64,000 bases of DNA from Streptomyces sp. NBC_00539 (lineage in GTDB: Bacteria > Actinomycetota > Actinomycetes > Streptomycetales > Streptomycetaceae): assembly GCF_036346105.1 (NCBI RefSeq), contig NZ_CP107811.1:6467501-6531500 (forward strand). Direction: 5' to 3'. Within the stretch, counting starts at the first letter, position 1, and each line of letters opens with the position of its first letter. A program made the translations under genes and the position numbers. This document shows, in pieces, positions 8,976-20,588 of the stretch. The notes beneath the pieces were generated by a model. That model was not told the origin of the DNA, made no database searches, and worked only from the letters and a program-made list of their open reading frames with translations.

Positions 8976-9008
8976 GCCGGGCCCGAGCGGGTGTCCTACG
9001 GGCCCGGC
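8976..9008. terminator. Hairpin between convergent genes
   Basis: GCCGGGCCCG (8976-8985) pairs perfectly with CGGGCCCGGC (8999-9008) just after the esterase stop codon and before the stop of the convergent ThpR gene. Confidence 0.6.
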
Positions 9009-9076
9009 GAGAGCGAGCTGTCCGGCGCCTTCCCCGCAGAGCGCGGAGGCGGCCGCCGCAGGCCCCGTCGAGGGAC

Positions 9077-9631
9077 TCACTGCCCGCGGAGGTCCCAGGC
9101 CTCGATGTCGCGGTAGTGGATGGGTCCGGGACCACGGCCGATGTTGCTGCCGACGAGGTGCAGGCGTTCGGCCTGCCACCGTCGACCGGTGAACGCGGCG
9201 AGTTCGCCCGCGGCCTTCACCACGCTGTGGGGGTCGTCGCGGCGGGCTCGGGCCAGGGTCAGGTGGGGGCGCAGCGGCCGCTCCTCGAAGGCGATGCCGC
9301 ACTGCCTGACCACTCGGCGGACTTCGCCGGTGAGCCGGTGGAGCCCTTCGAGGTCACCCCTCAGCCCACTCCACAGCACCCGCTCGTCGAAGTGCCCGCT
9401 GCCGTGCAGCGCCAGCTCCACGGGCGGGGTCACGGCGGCGAGTTCCGCAAGTGGCGGCCGCAGGAGCGGAACTGCCGAGACGGGAAGCTCGCCGAGGAAC
9501 GCCAGGGTGACGTGCCAGTCCTCGATGCGGTTCCACCGCATCCGGGGATACGCCGCGTAGGCGGGCCGCAGCTCGCGCGCGAGCTCTTCCTTCGCGTCGT
9601 CGGGCGGGGCGAGCGCTATGAACACGCGCAC
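9077..9631 (-). CDS. thpR: RNA 2',3'-cyclic phosphodiesterase (2H phosphoesterase)
   Basis: A 184-residue 2H phosphoesterase of the LigT/ThpR type, which opens 2',3'-cyclic phosphates on RNA. The two signature tetrapeptides are present: HVTL in WHVTLAF and HLTL in RPHLTLAR, each placing a catalytic His in the paired active site. The start is uncertain: GTG 9631 (VRVFIALAPP) matches the usual family N-terminus, while GTG 9658 would add nine residues; neither has a strong ribosome-binding site. It lies alone, divergent from the XRE regulator across a 290-base gap. Confidence 0.85.
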   Translation of the reverse strand: MRVFIALAPPDDAKEELARELRPAYAAYPRMRWNRIEDWHVTLAFLGELPVSAVPLLRPPLAELAAVTPPVELALHGSGHFDERVLWSGLRGDLEGLHRLTGEVRRVVRQCGIAFEERPLRPHLTLARARRDDPHSVVKAAGELAAFTGRRWQAERLHLVGSNIGRGPGPIHYRDIEAWDLRGQ

Positions 9632-9925
9632 GGTCGAGGCCTGGGTCTGTTCCTTCACGAAGGACTTAGTACACCACCGCCGACCCACCTGGTGCCGAGG
9701 GGGTGCCGAGAGGAGTGGTGAGCCGGGAGAGGGGGTGGGGGCAGGAGGCCCCGGTCCCGGGTCGGGCGGCCTCATCCTCACGAGCCCCTGACGGCAGCGC
9801 GGCCCGGGGCCCGCAGGGCGCGCGGCCGACGGGAGGACGGACAGCGGGGGACGACCGGCGGCGGACGGGCGGACGACTGCCCCGTGACAGTGGGCAGTTC
9901 CGTCCTGTGCCGTTAGCCTGCCGAC

Positions 9926-10759
9926 GTGAGCAGCAACGATCTCGGCGATTTCCTGCGCGCCCGGCGCGCCCGCCTGCAACCCGCCGACGTGGGTCTCGCC
10001 TCCCACGGGGCCCGCAGGGTGCCAGGGCTGCGGCGGGAGGAGGTCGCCGTCCTGGCGGGCATGAACAGCGACTACTACGCCCGCCTGGAACAGGGCCGCG
10101 AGCGCAGCCCCTCCCCGCAGATCCTCGACGCGATCGGCGGCGCCCTGCGCATCGACGACGAGGCGCGCGCACACCTGTACCGGCTGGCCGGCACGGCCCC
10201 GGACGGTGACCGGCCGCAGCCCGCGGAAAGGGCGGGCGTCGCGCTGCGCCGGCTCCTGGACGGCTTCACCACCCCGGCGTTCGTCCTCAATCCGGCCACC
10301 GACTTCCTTGCGGCGAACACCATGGCCAACGCGCTGTTCACCCCGTTCGAGAAGACGGACAACCTCGCCCGCATGACCTTCCTCGACCCGGCCGCACGCG
10401 GGTTCTTCGTCCACTGGGACAGCGCGGCCGAGGCGGTGGTGGCGTCCCTGCGCCACGCCACGGGCCTGGACCCGGACTACCGGCGCCTGCACGGCCTGGT
10501 CCGCTCACTGGCCGGGGCGAGCGAGGAGTTCGCCGCACTCTGGTCCGCTCATGCCGTCCACGCGAAGACCCGTGACGCCAAGGAGGTCTTCCACCAGGAC
10601 GTAGGGTGCCTCTCCCTGACCTACCAGACCTTCGACGTCCGCGAAGCGCCGGGCCAGCAGTTGGTCGTCTACGACGCCGAACCGGACAGCCCCAGCGCCC
10701 GATCGCTCGATCTGCTCGGCAGCCTCCACGCTAAGCGGCGGCCCGTTCCCGCGGGTTGA
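9926..10759 (+). CDS. XRE-family regulator with MmyB-like ligand-binding domain
   Basis: A 277-residue regulator. Residues about 8-80 form the helix-turn-helix (LRREEVAVLAGMNSDYYARLEQGRERSPS), and residues about 105-270 match the MmyB-like C-terminal domain found in a very large actinobacterial family, with the usual FVLNPATDFLAANTMANALF and FHQDVGCLSLTYQTFDV segments. Start GTG 9926. Members usually repress a neighbouring oxidoreductase or SDR gene, but no such gene is adjacent here; the next gene is a convergent amidohydrolase whose coding end overlaps this one by 29 bases. Ligand and targets are unknown. Confidence 0.9.
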   Translation: MSSNDLGDFLRARRARLQPADVGLASHGARRVPGLRREEVAVLAGMNSDYYARLEQGRERSPSPQILDAIGGALRIDDEARAHLYRLAGTAPDGDRPQPAERAGVALRRLLDGFTTPAFVLNPATDFLAANTMANALFTPFEKTDNLARMTFLDPAARGFFVHWDSAAEAVVASLRHATGLDPDYRRLHGLVRSLAGASEEFAALWSAHAVHAKTRDAKEVFHQDVGCLSLTYQTFDVREAPGQQLVVYDAEPDSPSARSLDLLGSLHAKRRPVPAG

Positions 10760-12134
10760 GCACGTACGCGCGCGACGCGTGGACCTCGTCGCGCAGCGCG
10801 GGCAGGTCGACGTCGAGGACCCGGCCGTCCCACTTGCGGGGCGTGCCATTGACGAGAACGGCGCTGATGTTGCGGGCGTCGGAGCCCAGCACGACGGTAC
10901 CGACGGCGTCGTTGAGCGGCATGTTGTTGAGGTCCTCGGCCCGCAGGACCAGGAGGTCGGCCTTCTGGCCCGGGGTGAGGGAGCCCGTCACGCCGTGCAG
11001 GCCGTTGGTGCGGGCACCCTGGAGGGTGGCGAAGTCCAGGACGTCCCGGGTGGTGATGCGCCGGGGCTGCCGGCCGGTGCCGTACACGGCGTTGACCGCG
11101 CGCATCCGCTGGATGGCGTGCAGGGCCCGCATCTGCGTGAACATGTCGCCGGCCAGAGCCACCTCGACGTCGATGCCCAGACCCGGGCGCACACCGGCGT
11201 CCAGCGCCTCGTCGACGGCCGGGACCGCGGTCTCCAGGCCGATCTGCGCCTCCGAGGTCGGGGCCAGGGAGACGGTCGCGCCGCTGTCGCCGATCGCCTT
11301 CCACGCCTCCCGGGTGAGGCCGGTGGCGTGGATGAGCGTCACGTCCGGGCCGAGGAGGCCGTTGCGGGCCCAGCCGAGTACGGCCTCGGAAGAGGTCTCG
11401 CCGAAGACGGCGTCGATGCTGACACCGACTCCCAGGTCCTTCGCGGTACGGGCGAGGGCGGGGCCGTAGGCGAAGTCGGGCCCGGCGATCTCCTCGGTCG
11501 CCAGGGCCGCCAGTCGCAGCGTCAGCAACTGGTCTCCGCCCGCGAAGTACCGGTCCCTGAGCCGGCTGAGGTCGCCGGGCCACTGCTCGTCCCAATCGCC
11601 GAAGTGCGGGCCCATGGAGGCGTGCACGCCCCGGATGCCGCTGTCGGCCAGGGCCTGGACGGCGGCGTCGGAGTGCTCCGGCGTACGGGAGTTGTGGGAG
11701 AAGTCGAGCATGCAGGTGATACCGCTGTCGATGGCGGTCAGTGCGGCGAGCCGCGTCCCGACGTACATGTCCTGTGGCCGGTAGACGGGGGCGTAGCCGG
11801 CCAGGGTGGATCGCACGTATGCCCCGAGGTCGTCGACGTCCGGCATGATGCGGCGCAGTTGGGTCTGCCAGGCGTGCCGGTGGGTGTCGACGAATCCCGG
11901 GGTGAGGATCGTGCCGGCCGCGTCGACGACCACTGCGCCGTCGGGGTGCAGAGCGGGGCCGAGCGCGGAGATCGTCTCGCCCTCGACGAGCAGGTCGGCG
12001 CCGGTGAGGACACCGAGGCCGGGGTCCATGGTGACGATGGTCGCGCCGGTGAACAGGATGCGCCGGGCCGGGTCGGCCGACTGGCGCCGGATCTGTTCGA
12101 GCACGGCAACGCTGGTGGTACCGGGGGAGGTCAT
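10731..12134 (-). CDS. Amidohydrolase of the TRZ/ATZ chlorohydrolase-deaminase family
   Basis: A 467-residue cytoplasmic metal-dependent hydrolase. The DTHRH motif gives the metal ligands His85 and His87; later ligands lie in HATG and near GLGIDVE. The C-terminal beta-sandwich with GSLTPGQKADLLVL is typical of this family, which includes cytosine, guanine and S-adenosylhomocysteine deaminases and s-triazine hydrolases. Start ATG 12134. The substrate is not clear; a deaminase or aryl-amidase is possible. Its 3' end overlaps the end of the convergent XRE gene by 29 bases, so the two transcripts must overlap. Confidence 0.88.
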   Translation of the reverse strand: MTSPGTTSVAVLEQIRRQSADPARRILFTGATIVTMDPGLGVLTGADLLVEGETISALGPALHPDGAVVVDAAGTILTPGFVDTHRHAWQTQLRRIMPDVDDLGAYVRSTLAGYAPVYRPQDMYVGTRLAALTAIDSGITCMLDFSHNSRTPEHSDAAVQALADSGIRGVHASMGPHFGDWDEQWPGDLSRLRDRYFAGGDQLLTLRLAALATEEIAGPDFAYGPALARTAKDLGVGVSIDAVFGETSSEAVLGWARNGLLGPDVTLIHATGLTREAWKAIGDSGATVSLAPTSEAQIGLETAVPAVDEALDAGVRPGLGIDVEVALAGDMFTQMRALHAIQRMRAVNAVYGTGRQPRRITTRDVLDFATLQGARTNGLHGVTGSLTPGQKADLLVLRAEDLNNMPLNDAVGTVVLGSDARNISAVLVNGTPRKWDGRVLDVDLPALRDEVHASRAYVLNPRERAAA

Positions 12135-12265
12135 GGGAGATCCGTTCGTCGTGCCGGACCGCTGGGGTACGGGCGGCCGGCTTGCCCCTCCAGCGTGGGC
12201 CGGCCCGGCGACGACAACCAGGACGTGCTGTGCCCGGGTTCCGCGCACCCGGGACCCCACCGGTG

Positions 12266-12298
12266 GTCCGGGCCGGCCGACGGGAGGCCGGCCCGGAC
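12266..12298. terminator. Strong hairpin after katG
   Basis: Perfect 13-bp arms GTCCGGGCCGGCC (12266-12278) and GGCCGGCCCGGAC (12286-12298), 7-base loop, lie directly after the katG stop codon on the left side and before the amidohydrolase start. Confidence 0.75.
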
Positions 12299-12306
12299 GA
12301 CCGGGC

Positions 12307-14875
<2,569 letters not shown>

Positions 14876-15283
14876 GTGACGGCCGAGAGCATGACCGGCG
14901 CGGAGCTCGCGGAGAGCCTGCTCCAGGACACGGACGACGAGGGCATCCGGGCCGCGACCCGTCTGCTGGGCGCCCACGACAACGGCTTCTGGCTGCGGCG
15001 CCTCATGGAGGACCGGACGCTCGAAACGGCCGCCGACAGGCCCCTGGTCAAGCGGTCCGGGGGACACCGGTCGGTCGACTGGGACGCGCTCGGCCGCCTC
15101 ATGCTCACGCTGGGGTGGTCCCGCCGGGCCTCCAGGAGCGAAGTCGCGGTGCTGGAGGTCGCGGCCTCCCTGGTCGGGGGGTGCGCCGTACAGCTCCGGC
15201 AGGTCATCGAAGCGCTCGACGGGGCGGAGTTCCGGCTCGTCCTGCGGGCGATGGAGGAGGCGGCCTCCGGCAGCGCCCCCTGA
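14876..15283 (+). CDS. Small hypothetical protein
   Basis: An unrecognised 135-residue hydrophilic, largely helical protein. GTG 14876 follows CGGAGGAG at a good distance; ATG 14891 (MTGAELAESL) is an alternative. The middle segment WDALGRLMLTLGWSRRASRSEVAVLEVAASL resembles a helical bundle. No signal peptide, membrane helix or cysteine pair. It stands between katG and a membrane-protein gene without operon evidence. No function is proposed. Confidence 0.7.
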   Translation: MTAESMTGAELAESLLQDTDDEGIRAATRLLGAHDNGFWLRRLMEDRTLETAADRPLVKRSGGHRSVDWDALGRLMLTLGWSRRASRSEVAVLEVAASLVGGCAVQLRQVIEALDGAEFRLVLRAMEEAASGSAP

Positions 15284-15401
15284 CCGGGGGCCGCCAGGAC
15301 CGTCACCCGAATGGACGCGCTCCGGTGCCCTCGCCCCGACTGCGGCCGGATGCTGATCCCGGCGCCACGTTCCGGCGCACCGCCCGATGAAGGAGTCTGT
15401 C

Positions 15402-15857
15402 GTGGCACAGCCTTCGACCCCCCAATCCTCCGCACGCGCCCCTCGCGGCGGTGATCCCTACAGCGGCCGCAGCGCCTGGGCAGCGGGCGGCACCTTGTTC
15501 GCAGGGGTCCTCCTGCTCGTGGACGGCGTCCTCGGCATCATCAAGGGCATCACCGGCCTCGCGAAGGACGACGTCTACGCCCACCTGGGCAACTACGTCT
15601 TCAAGTTCAACCTGACCACCTGGGGCTGGATCCACCTGATCCTGGGCATCATCCTCGTCGTCGTCGGCGCCGGGCTCCTCAAGAGGGTGCTCTGGGCGCG
15701 GGTCGCGGGTGTGGTGCTGGCCGGGTGCGGCATCATCCTCGACTTCATGTGGATGCCCTACACACCGGTCTGGGCGATCATCTCGATCCTGATCGGCGTG
15801 TTCGTCATCTGGGCCCTGTGCAACACCCCCGACGGCGACCGCACCTCGGCCGTCTGA
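15402..15857 (+). CDS. DUF7144-type four-helix membrane protein
   Basis: A 151-residue integral membrane protein. After a 30-residue polar N-terminus there are four hydrophobic helices: about 31-55, 75-97, 101-119 and 121-140. The pattern, including KDDVYAHLGNYVFKFNLTTWGWIHLILG, matches a Streptomyces family of unknown function often stress-related. I use GTG 15402 because AAGGAG lies six bases upstream; the ATG at 15387 overlaps that site and is less likely. Role unknown. Confidence 0.82.
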   Translation: MAQPSTPQSSARAPRGGDPYSGRSAWAAGGTLFAGVLLLVDGVLGIIKGITGLAKDDVYAHLGNYVFKFNLTTWGWIHLILGIILVVVGAGLLKRVLWARVAGVVLAGCGIILDFMWMPYTPVWAIISILIGVFVIWALCNTPDGDRTSAV

Positions 15858-15872
15858 CCCCGGACGTCAACC

Positions 15873-15915
15873 GCGTCAGGGACCGCCCGGTGTACGGCCG
15901 GGCGGTCCCCGACGC
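15873..15915. terminator. Hairpin between convergent genes
   Basis: An 18-base left arm at 15873-15890 (GCGTC-A-GGGACCGCCCGG) pairs with 15898-15915 with one mismatch. It follows the DUF7144 gene and faces the end of the serine hydrolase gene. Confidence 0.7.
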
Positions 15916-15972
15916 GGCTCGCCCGTGTCCCCGGCTCGCCCGTACCCCCGGCGCTGCCGGACCGACGGGGCT

Positions 15973-17316
15973 CTAGTCGGTGTGGGTGTCGGTGACGGTG
16001 GGGTAGGAGAGGCCGCTGTAGACCTGGTTGAGGACGGTCGGCAGCAGGGCGTTGGCCGTGGCCCTCCCGTCGAGCGACACGGTCAGGTTCGTCCAGATGA
16101 CGAGGGTGACGTCGTTGTCCGGGTCATGGCCGATGAACGAGTTGAATCCGGGGAGTTCACCCCCGTGGTAGTACATCGACGCGTGCGGGGTGAACCGCTG
16201 GTGGGCGATGCCGTACCCGTATTCCGGGCCTTCGGGGGAGGCCGGGTCCTCGGCCCGCGGACTGTGCAGCCACTGCTGCTGGGAGGCGTGGTCCAAGACC
16301 TTGCCCGTCACGAGGGCCTTGATCCAGGTGGCCATGTCGTCCGCGGTGGAGATGGCGCCCCCGGCGGCGGTGGCGTAGGAGACGTTCTGATGGGTGTAGT
16401 CCACCGGCCGCAGCTTCCCCGAGCGGGCCGCGGCCCGGACGTCGGCGGGATAGGGCTTGTCGACCATCGCGTAGGCCGATCCGCCGTACATGTAACCGTG
16501 CGCGTAGGGGTCGGGGAGGGAGAGGTCGTGGATGCCGGGCAGGGAGGTTCCGGCCAGGCCGAGCGGGGTGAACAGCCGGTCGCGGAACTGCCGGTCCAGC
16601 GGACGGGCCCCGGCCTTCTCGGCGACGAGGCCCAGCAGCACGTAGTTGGTGTTGCTGTACTCGTAGGACGTGCCGGGTGCGAAGTTCGGCGGGTGCCTGA
16701 AAGCGATGTCGAGCATCTCCCGCGGCGTCCGCGCCTTGCCCGGCGCCGCGTCCAGGGATGCGGAGAACTCGGGCGCGCTGGTGTAGTTGTACAGGCCGCT
16801 GCGCATGGCGAGCAGTTCGGCGATGGTGATGCGGGCGCCGCCGGGCACTGCGGGGACGTAGTCGGACACCGGGTCGGTGAGCCGTAGCCTGCCGTCCCGG
16901 GCCAGCAGCATGACCAGCGCGGAAGTCATGGTCTTGGTGTTCGAGGCGATCCTGAAGTGATCGGCAGTGGAGGGCGGTCGGGACGTGCCCGACTCGGCCG
17001 TGCCGACGACCGTACGGAAGGTCCCCTGCGGCGTCCGGAGCAGGACCACCGCGCCGGGCAGCATGAGCTTCTCCGCCGCCTTCTCGACCGCCGAGCGCAG
17101 CGCGGCCGGATCGATCGGCTTCAACGCCGACGGGGCGGCTGACGGGGAAGGGGACGGCACCGGGGTGCTCGCCGCCGCGACGGGTGCGGCCGCTGCGGCG
17201 GGGGCCGCCAGGGGCGGGCCACAGACCACGATCAGCAGGGCGGCGCCCGCAGCCGCCACCGGGGCGCGGCGGCCGGAGCGGCGCGGGGTCCTGTCGTCCG
17301 TGCGGAGGGTCCTCAT
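15973..17316 (-). CDS. Secreted beta-lactamase-fold serine hydrolase (D-Ala-D-Ala carboxypeptidase-like)
   Basis: A 447-residue exported protein. Residues 1-45 are a twin-Arg/Lys-rich signal region with a hydrophobic core (AAAGAALLIVVCG), followed by an Ala/Pro/Ser linker. The class C penicillin-binding fold shows SNTK with Ser125 nucleophile and Lys128, YSN in SYEYSNTNY, and HGG in YHGGELPGF. Such proteins act on peptidoglycan peptides or D-amino-acid esters and sometimes as esterases. Start ATG 17316. It stands alone, with a 161-base gap from the gap gene upstream. Confidence 0.9.
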   Translation of the reverse strand: MRTLRTDDRTPRRSGRRAPVAAAGAALLIVVCGPPLAAPAAAAAPVAAASTPVPSPSPSAAPSALKPIDPAALRSAVEKAAEKLMLPGAVVLLRTPQGTFRTVVGTAESGTSRPPSTADHFRIASNTKTMTSALVMLLARDGRLRLTDPVSDYVPAVPGGARITIAELLAMRSGLYNYTSAPEFSASLDAAPGKARTPREMLDIAFRHPPNFAPGTSYEYSNTNYVLLGLVAEKAGARPLDRQFRDRLFTPLGLAGTSLPGIHDLSLPDPYAHGYMYGGSAYAMVDKPYPADVRAAARSGKLRPVDYTHQNVSYATAAGGAISTADDMATWIKALVTGKVLDHASQQQWLHSPRAEDPASPEGPEYGYGIAHQRFTPHASMYYHGGELPGFNSFIGHDPDNDVTLVIWTNLTVSLDGRATANALLPTVLNQVYSGLSYPTVTDTHTD

Positions 17317-17477
17317 GCCGGCACCAGCCCTCGGGCTCGGCGGTCGAGTACCGCGACGGGAGCGACACGAGCACAGGACGCGGCACGACCGATGAGATCA
17401 GGTCATGACAAACCACCGCAATCCTATCGTGGCGCCCTCGTCACGGCCCGCGGGCGGCGTACGCAGCCGCGTACGGT

Positions 17478-18476
17478 TCAGCCGGCGGCGAGGAGCGTGA
17501 GCGTGTCGATCACACGGTTGGAGAAGCCCCACTCGTTGTCGTACCAGGCGACCACCTTGACGTGGCGGCCGTCGACGCGCGTGAGCTCCGAGTCGAAGAT
17601 CGACGAGGCGGGGTTGCCCGTGATGTCGGACGACACGAGCGGGTCGTCCGAGTACTCCAGTACGCCGGCCAGCGGTCCCTGCGCCGCGGCGCAGTACGCC
17701 GCCAGCACCTCGTCGCGCGTCACGTCGCGGGCCACGGTCGTGTTGAGTTCGACGATCGAACCCACCGGGACCGGCACGCGGATCGAGTCGCCCGACAGCT
17801 TGCCGTCCAGGTTGGGCAGCACGAGGCCGATCGCCTTGGCCGCGCCCGTCGTGGTCGGCACGATGTTGACGGCCGCGGCGCGGGCGCGGCGGGCGTCACG
17901 GTGCGGACCGTCCTGGAGGTTCTGCTCCTGGGTGTAGGCGTGCACCGTCGTCATGAAGCCGTGCTCGATGCCGGCGAGCTCGTCCAGCACCGCGGCCAGC
18001 GGCGCGAGGGCGTTCGTCGTGCACGAGGCGTTCGAGACGATCGTGTGCACGGCCGGGTCGTACGCGTCGTTGTTGACCCCGTACGCGAGCGTGACGTCGG
18101 CGCCGTCCGACGGCGCGCTGACCAGGACCTTGCTCGCCCCCGCCTTGAGGTGGCCGCGGGCGGCCTCCGCAGAGGTGAAACGGCCGGTCGCCTCGAGCAC
18201 GATGTCGACACCCAGCTCGGCCCACGGAAGCTGCTCCGGTTCCCGCTCCGCGAGCACCGTGATGCGGCGGCCGTCCACGACGAGGACGTTCCCGTCGACG
18301 GTCACCGGGCGGCCGAGCCGGCCGGAGGTGGTGTCGTAGGCGAGCAGCCGCGCGAGGGTCGCGGGCTCCGTGAGGTCGTTGACGGCGACGACGTCGAGGT
18401 CGCTGTCGCGTTCGAGCAGTGCGCGCAGCACGTTGCGTCCGATGCGACCGAAACCGTTGATGGCGATACGAGTCAT
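17478..18476 (-). CDS. gap: Glyceraldehyde-3-phosphate dehydrogenase
   Basis: A 332-residue NAD-dependent glycolytic dehydrogenase. NGFGRIGRN at residues 7-15 binds the cofactor, and SNASCTTN holds the catalytic Cys152. The C-terminal WYDNEWGFSNRV motif is intact. Start ATG 18476 is preceded by AAGGGGAC. It is not next to pgk and tpiA, so it is likely the accessory gap gene that many Streptomyces carry besides the glycolytic operon copy. Confidence 0.95.
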   Translation of the reverse strand: MTRIAINGFGRIGRNVLRALLERDSDLDVVAVNDLTEPATLARLLAYDTTSGRLGRPVTVDGNVLVVDGRRITVLAEREPEQLPWAELGVDIVLEATGRFTSAEAARGHLKAGASKVLVSAPSDGADVTLAYGVNNDAYDPAVHTIVSNASCTTNALAPLAAVLDELAGIEHGFMTTVHAYTQEQNLQDGPHRDARRARAAAVNIVPTTTGAAKAIGLVLPNLDGKLSGDSIRVPVPVGSIVELNTTVARDVTRDEVLAAYCAAAQGPLAGVLEYSDDPLVSSDITGNPASSIFDSELTRVDGRHVKVVAWYDNEWGFSNRVIDTLTLLAAG

Positions 18477-18665
18477 GAGCGGTGTCCCCTTCTCTGTTCG
18501 CCCCCAGGTTCGCCTCCGCCACCCGCCCGGGACAGCGGCGGGATTGCCATGGTTCAAAAGGATCGCGCCAAAAGGATCTCGCCCACCGGACCTCCCGCCG
18601 GCGGGACGCCGTCGCAGCTCCCGCCACGAGGATGCCGCCGGGGAGGGCCTCTCCGCGTCGGCCCG

Positions 18666-19622
18666 CTACCCGCCCCGGGTGAAGGTGCGCCGGTACTCGC
18701 TCGGGGTGGTGCCCAGGATCCGCTGGAAGTGCAACCGCAGGTTCGCCCCGGTCCCCAGCCCCACATCGGCGGCGATCTGCTCCACGCTGCGCTGCGAACG
18801 TTCGAGCAGCTCGCGCGCCACGTCGATCCGGGCCCGCATCACCCACTGCATCGGCGTGTACCCCGTGTCCTGGGTGAAACGCCGCGAGAACGTCCGGGGT
18901 GAAACCGCCGCGTGCCCGGCGAGCGCCTCCAGGGTCAGGGGCTCCCCGAGCCGGTGCAGCGCCCACTCCCGCGTCGCCGCGAACCGCTCGCCGAGCGGCT
19001 CGGGCACGCTGCGCGGCACGTACTGCGCCTGGCCGCCACTGCGGTACGGGGCCGCGACCAGGCGCCGTGCCGCGTGGTTGGAGGCGGCCACACCGAGGTC
19101 ACGGCGCAGGATGTGCAGGCACAGGTCGATGCCCGAGGCGGCGCCGGCCGAGGTCAGCACGCTGCCCTCGTCGACGAACAGCACGTTCTCGTCGAGCCGG
19201 ACGAGCGGATGCCTGGCCACGAGCGCCCGCGCGTAGTGCCAGTGGGTCGTGGCGCGCTTGCCGTCGAGCAGGCCGGTGGCGGCGAGCGCGAACGCGCCCG
19301 TCGAGATGGCGGCGAGCCGCGCACCCCGGTCGTGGGCGGCGATCAGCGCGTCGATCACCGCCCGCGGTGGGTCGTCGCGGTCCGGGAACCGGTAGCCGGG
19401 GACGAAGACGATGTCGGCCCACGCGAGGGCGTCGAGCCCGTGCGAGACGGCGTACGACAGGCCGTCCCCGCCGGTCACGAGGCCGGGTGCCGCGCCGCAC
19501 ACCCGCACCTCGTACGGCATGCTCGCCCGCGTCGTGAACACCTGCGCGGGAATGCCGACGTCGAGCGGTTTCGCCCCGTCCAGTACGAGGACGGCGACGC
19601 GGCGGAGGCGGGAGGCTGACAC
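18666..19622 (-). CDS. GlxA-type regulator: DJ-1/PfpI domain plus AraC HTH
   Basis: A 318-residue transcription factor. Residues about 8-170 form a DJ-1/PfpI domain, and residues about 215-315 an AraC/XylS double helix-turn-helix (LTLEALAGHAAVSPRTFSRRFTQDTGYTP). In many GlxA proteins the nucleophile elbow reads CTGAF; here it is STGAF with Ser107, so the usual Cys is absent and the domain is more likely a ligand sensor than an enzyme. Start GTG 19622. It is 189 bases upstream of gap on the same strand, but shared control is not shown. Confidence 0.9.
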   Translation of the reverse strand: MSASRLRRVAVLVLDGAKPLDVGIPAQVFTTRASMPYEVRVCGAAPGLVTGGDGLSYAVSHGLDALAWADIVFVPGYRFPDRDDPPRAVIDALIAAHDRGARLAAISTGAFALAATGLLDGKRATTHWHYARALVARHPLVRLDENVLFVDEGSVLTSAGAASGIDLCLHILRRDLGVAASNHAARRLVAAPYRSGGQAQYVPRSVPEPLGERFAATREWALHRLGEPLTLEALAGHAAVSPRTFSRRFTQDTGYTPMQWVMRARIDVARELLERSQRSVEQIAADVGLGTGANLRLHFQRILGTTPSEYRRTFTRGG

Positions 19623-19744
19623 ATGCAGAGGGTACGCGCAGCCTCAGCGGGGCGGACCGCCGACGGCTGCGGTCCGGGAGGCCGTCGCCGGCACCACGTG
19701 CTGGCTGCGCTCCACGTCGTTCACCCCTTCGGGATGCGGACAGA

Positions 19745-19768
19745 GCCGGTCCGAAGGATCGGACCGGC
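19745..19768 (-). terminator. Hairpin after the SSI gene
   Basis: GCCGGTCCGA (19745-19754) pairs perfectly with TCGGACCGGC (19759-19768) around loop AGGA, just downstream of the leftward inhibitor gene. Confidence 0.7.
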
Positions 19769-19805
19769 ACAGACCGGGCGGGGTGGACGGCTGGACCCGG
19801 TGCCG

Positions 19806-20225
19806 TCAGAAGGCGAAGGCGGCGTTCCCGTTGAAGGTCGCCGACATCGCGCACGCGTTGGGGAAGGTGTGCTTCCAGGAGAGGCGGCTGCCCTGCCAGA
19901 CACCGTCGGCGGTGACGGTGACCGGGTCGTAGTGCATCGGGCAGACGCGGTGCGGGTCCGGGGCGGTCAGCAGCGTGTCGAGGCTGCCGGCGGTGGCGGC
20001 GAGCGCGGTACAGGCGGCCTTGGGGTCCGGGTGCGTGCCCTGGGCGGTCGGAGCGCAGCTGAGCGTGGCGGCCCGTACGACGGTGACCCCGTTCTCGCCC
20101 TGGCCGACGGTGAGGACCACTGCGGAGGGGGCGTACAGGCTGGCGGGCTTGGCCTCCGCGATGCCGGTGGCGCCGGCCAGGGTGAGCAGGGCGGCAGCGG
20201 AGACGGCAGCGATGCGGTGACGCAC
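19806..20225 (-). CDS. Secreted Streptomyces subtilisin inhibitor (SSI family)
   Basis: A 139-residue precursor. MRHRIAAVSAAALLTLAGATGIAEA is a Sec signal peptide. The mature part has the four conserved cysteines (57, 72, 95, 125) and the reactive loop CPMHYDPV, with Met97 as P1 and His98 as P1'. SSI itself has Met-Val, so the P1 Met fits inhibition of subtilisin-like proteases; His at P1' is less usual. Start GTG 20225, with AAAGAGAG upstream. SSI proteins control extracellular proteases during development. Its near neighbours are not proteases. Confidence 0.95.
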   Translation of the reverse strand: MRHRIAAVSAAALLTLAGATGIAEAKPASLYAPSAVVLTVGQGENGVTVVRAATLSCAPTAQGTHPDPKAACTALAATAGSLDTLLTAPDPHRVCPMHYDPVTVTADGVWQGSRLSWKHTFPNACAMSATFNGNAAFAF

Positions 20226-20588
20226 GACGTGACTCTCTTTCAATTCGAAGGTCGAAAGCAGCAGTTGGCTGCGTTCTGTTGACTGGACGCTGCCGAGTCT
20301 GTCGGGTGTGAAGGATGAGTGCACATCGATGACCGATTTACAGACATCCCGTTCGATAATCGGCGACCGAACGGTCGTTCAGGCAGCTCAGGCGTGGGAC
20401 GTGCCCTGGGTGATCACCCTCGAACGGAGGGTGACACGCGCTCCTGTGTCCCGTATGCGGCCCGTTGACCTGCTGTCGGCCGTGCGCGGTTCACCGAACG
20501 TCCACCCAGGCTGACCGGATAGTGACGGTGTCGCCGGCCTTCTCCCCTCGGCCGGGCGGCCGGGCGGCCGCGCGGCGGCCCCGACGGG
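20226..20588. other. 363-base gap upstream of the SSI gene
   Basis: This gap contains the promoter for the leftward SSI gene and an unusually AT-rich patch around 20325-20375. A 68-codon rightward frame at 20308-20514 has no ribosome-binding site and no resemblance to known proteins. I see nothing else I can name. Confidence 0.4.

Noticed and set aside
20308-20514. A 68-codon rightward frame upstream of the SSI gene
   Set aside because: No good ribosome-binding site, no known motifs, and unusual base composition for a coding region here.
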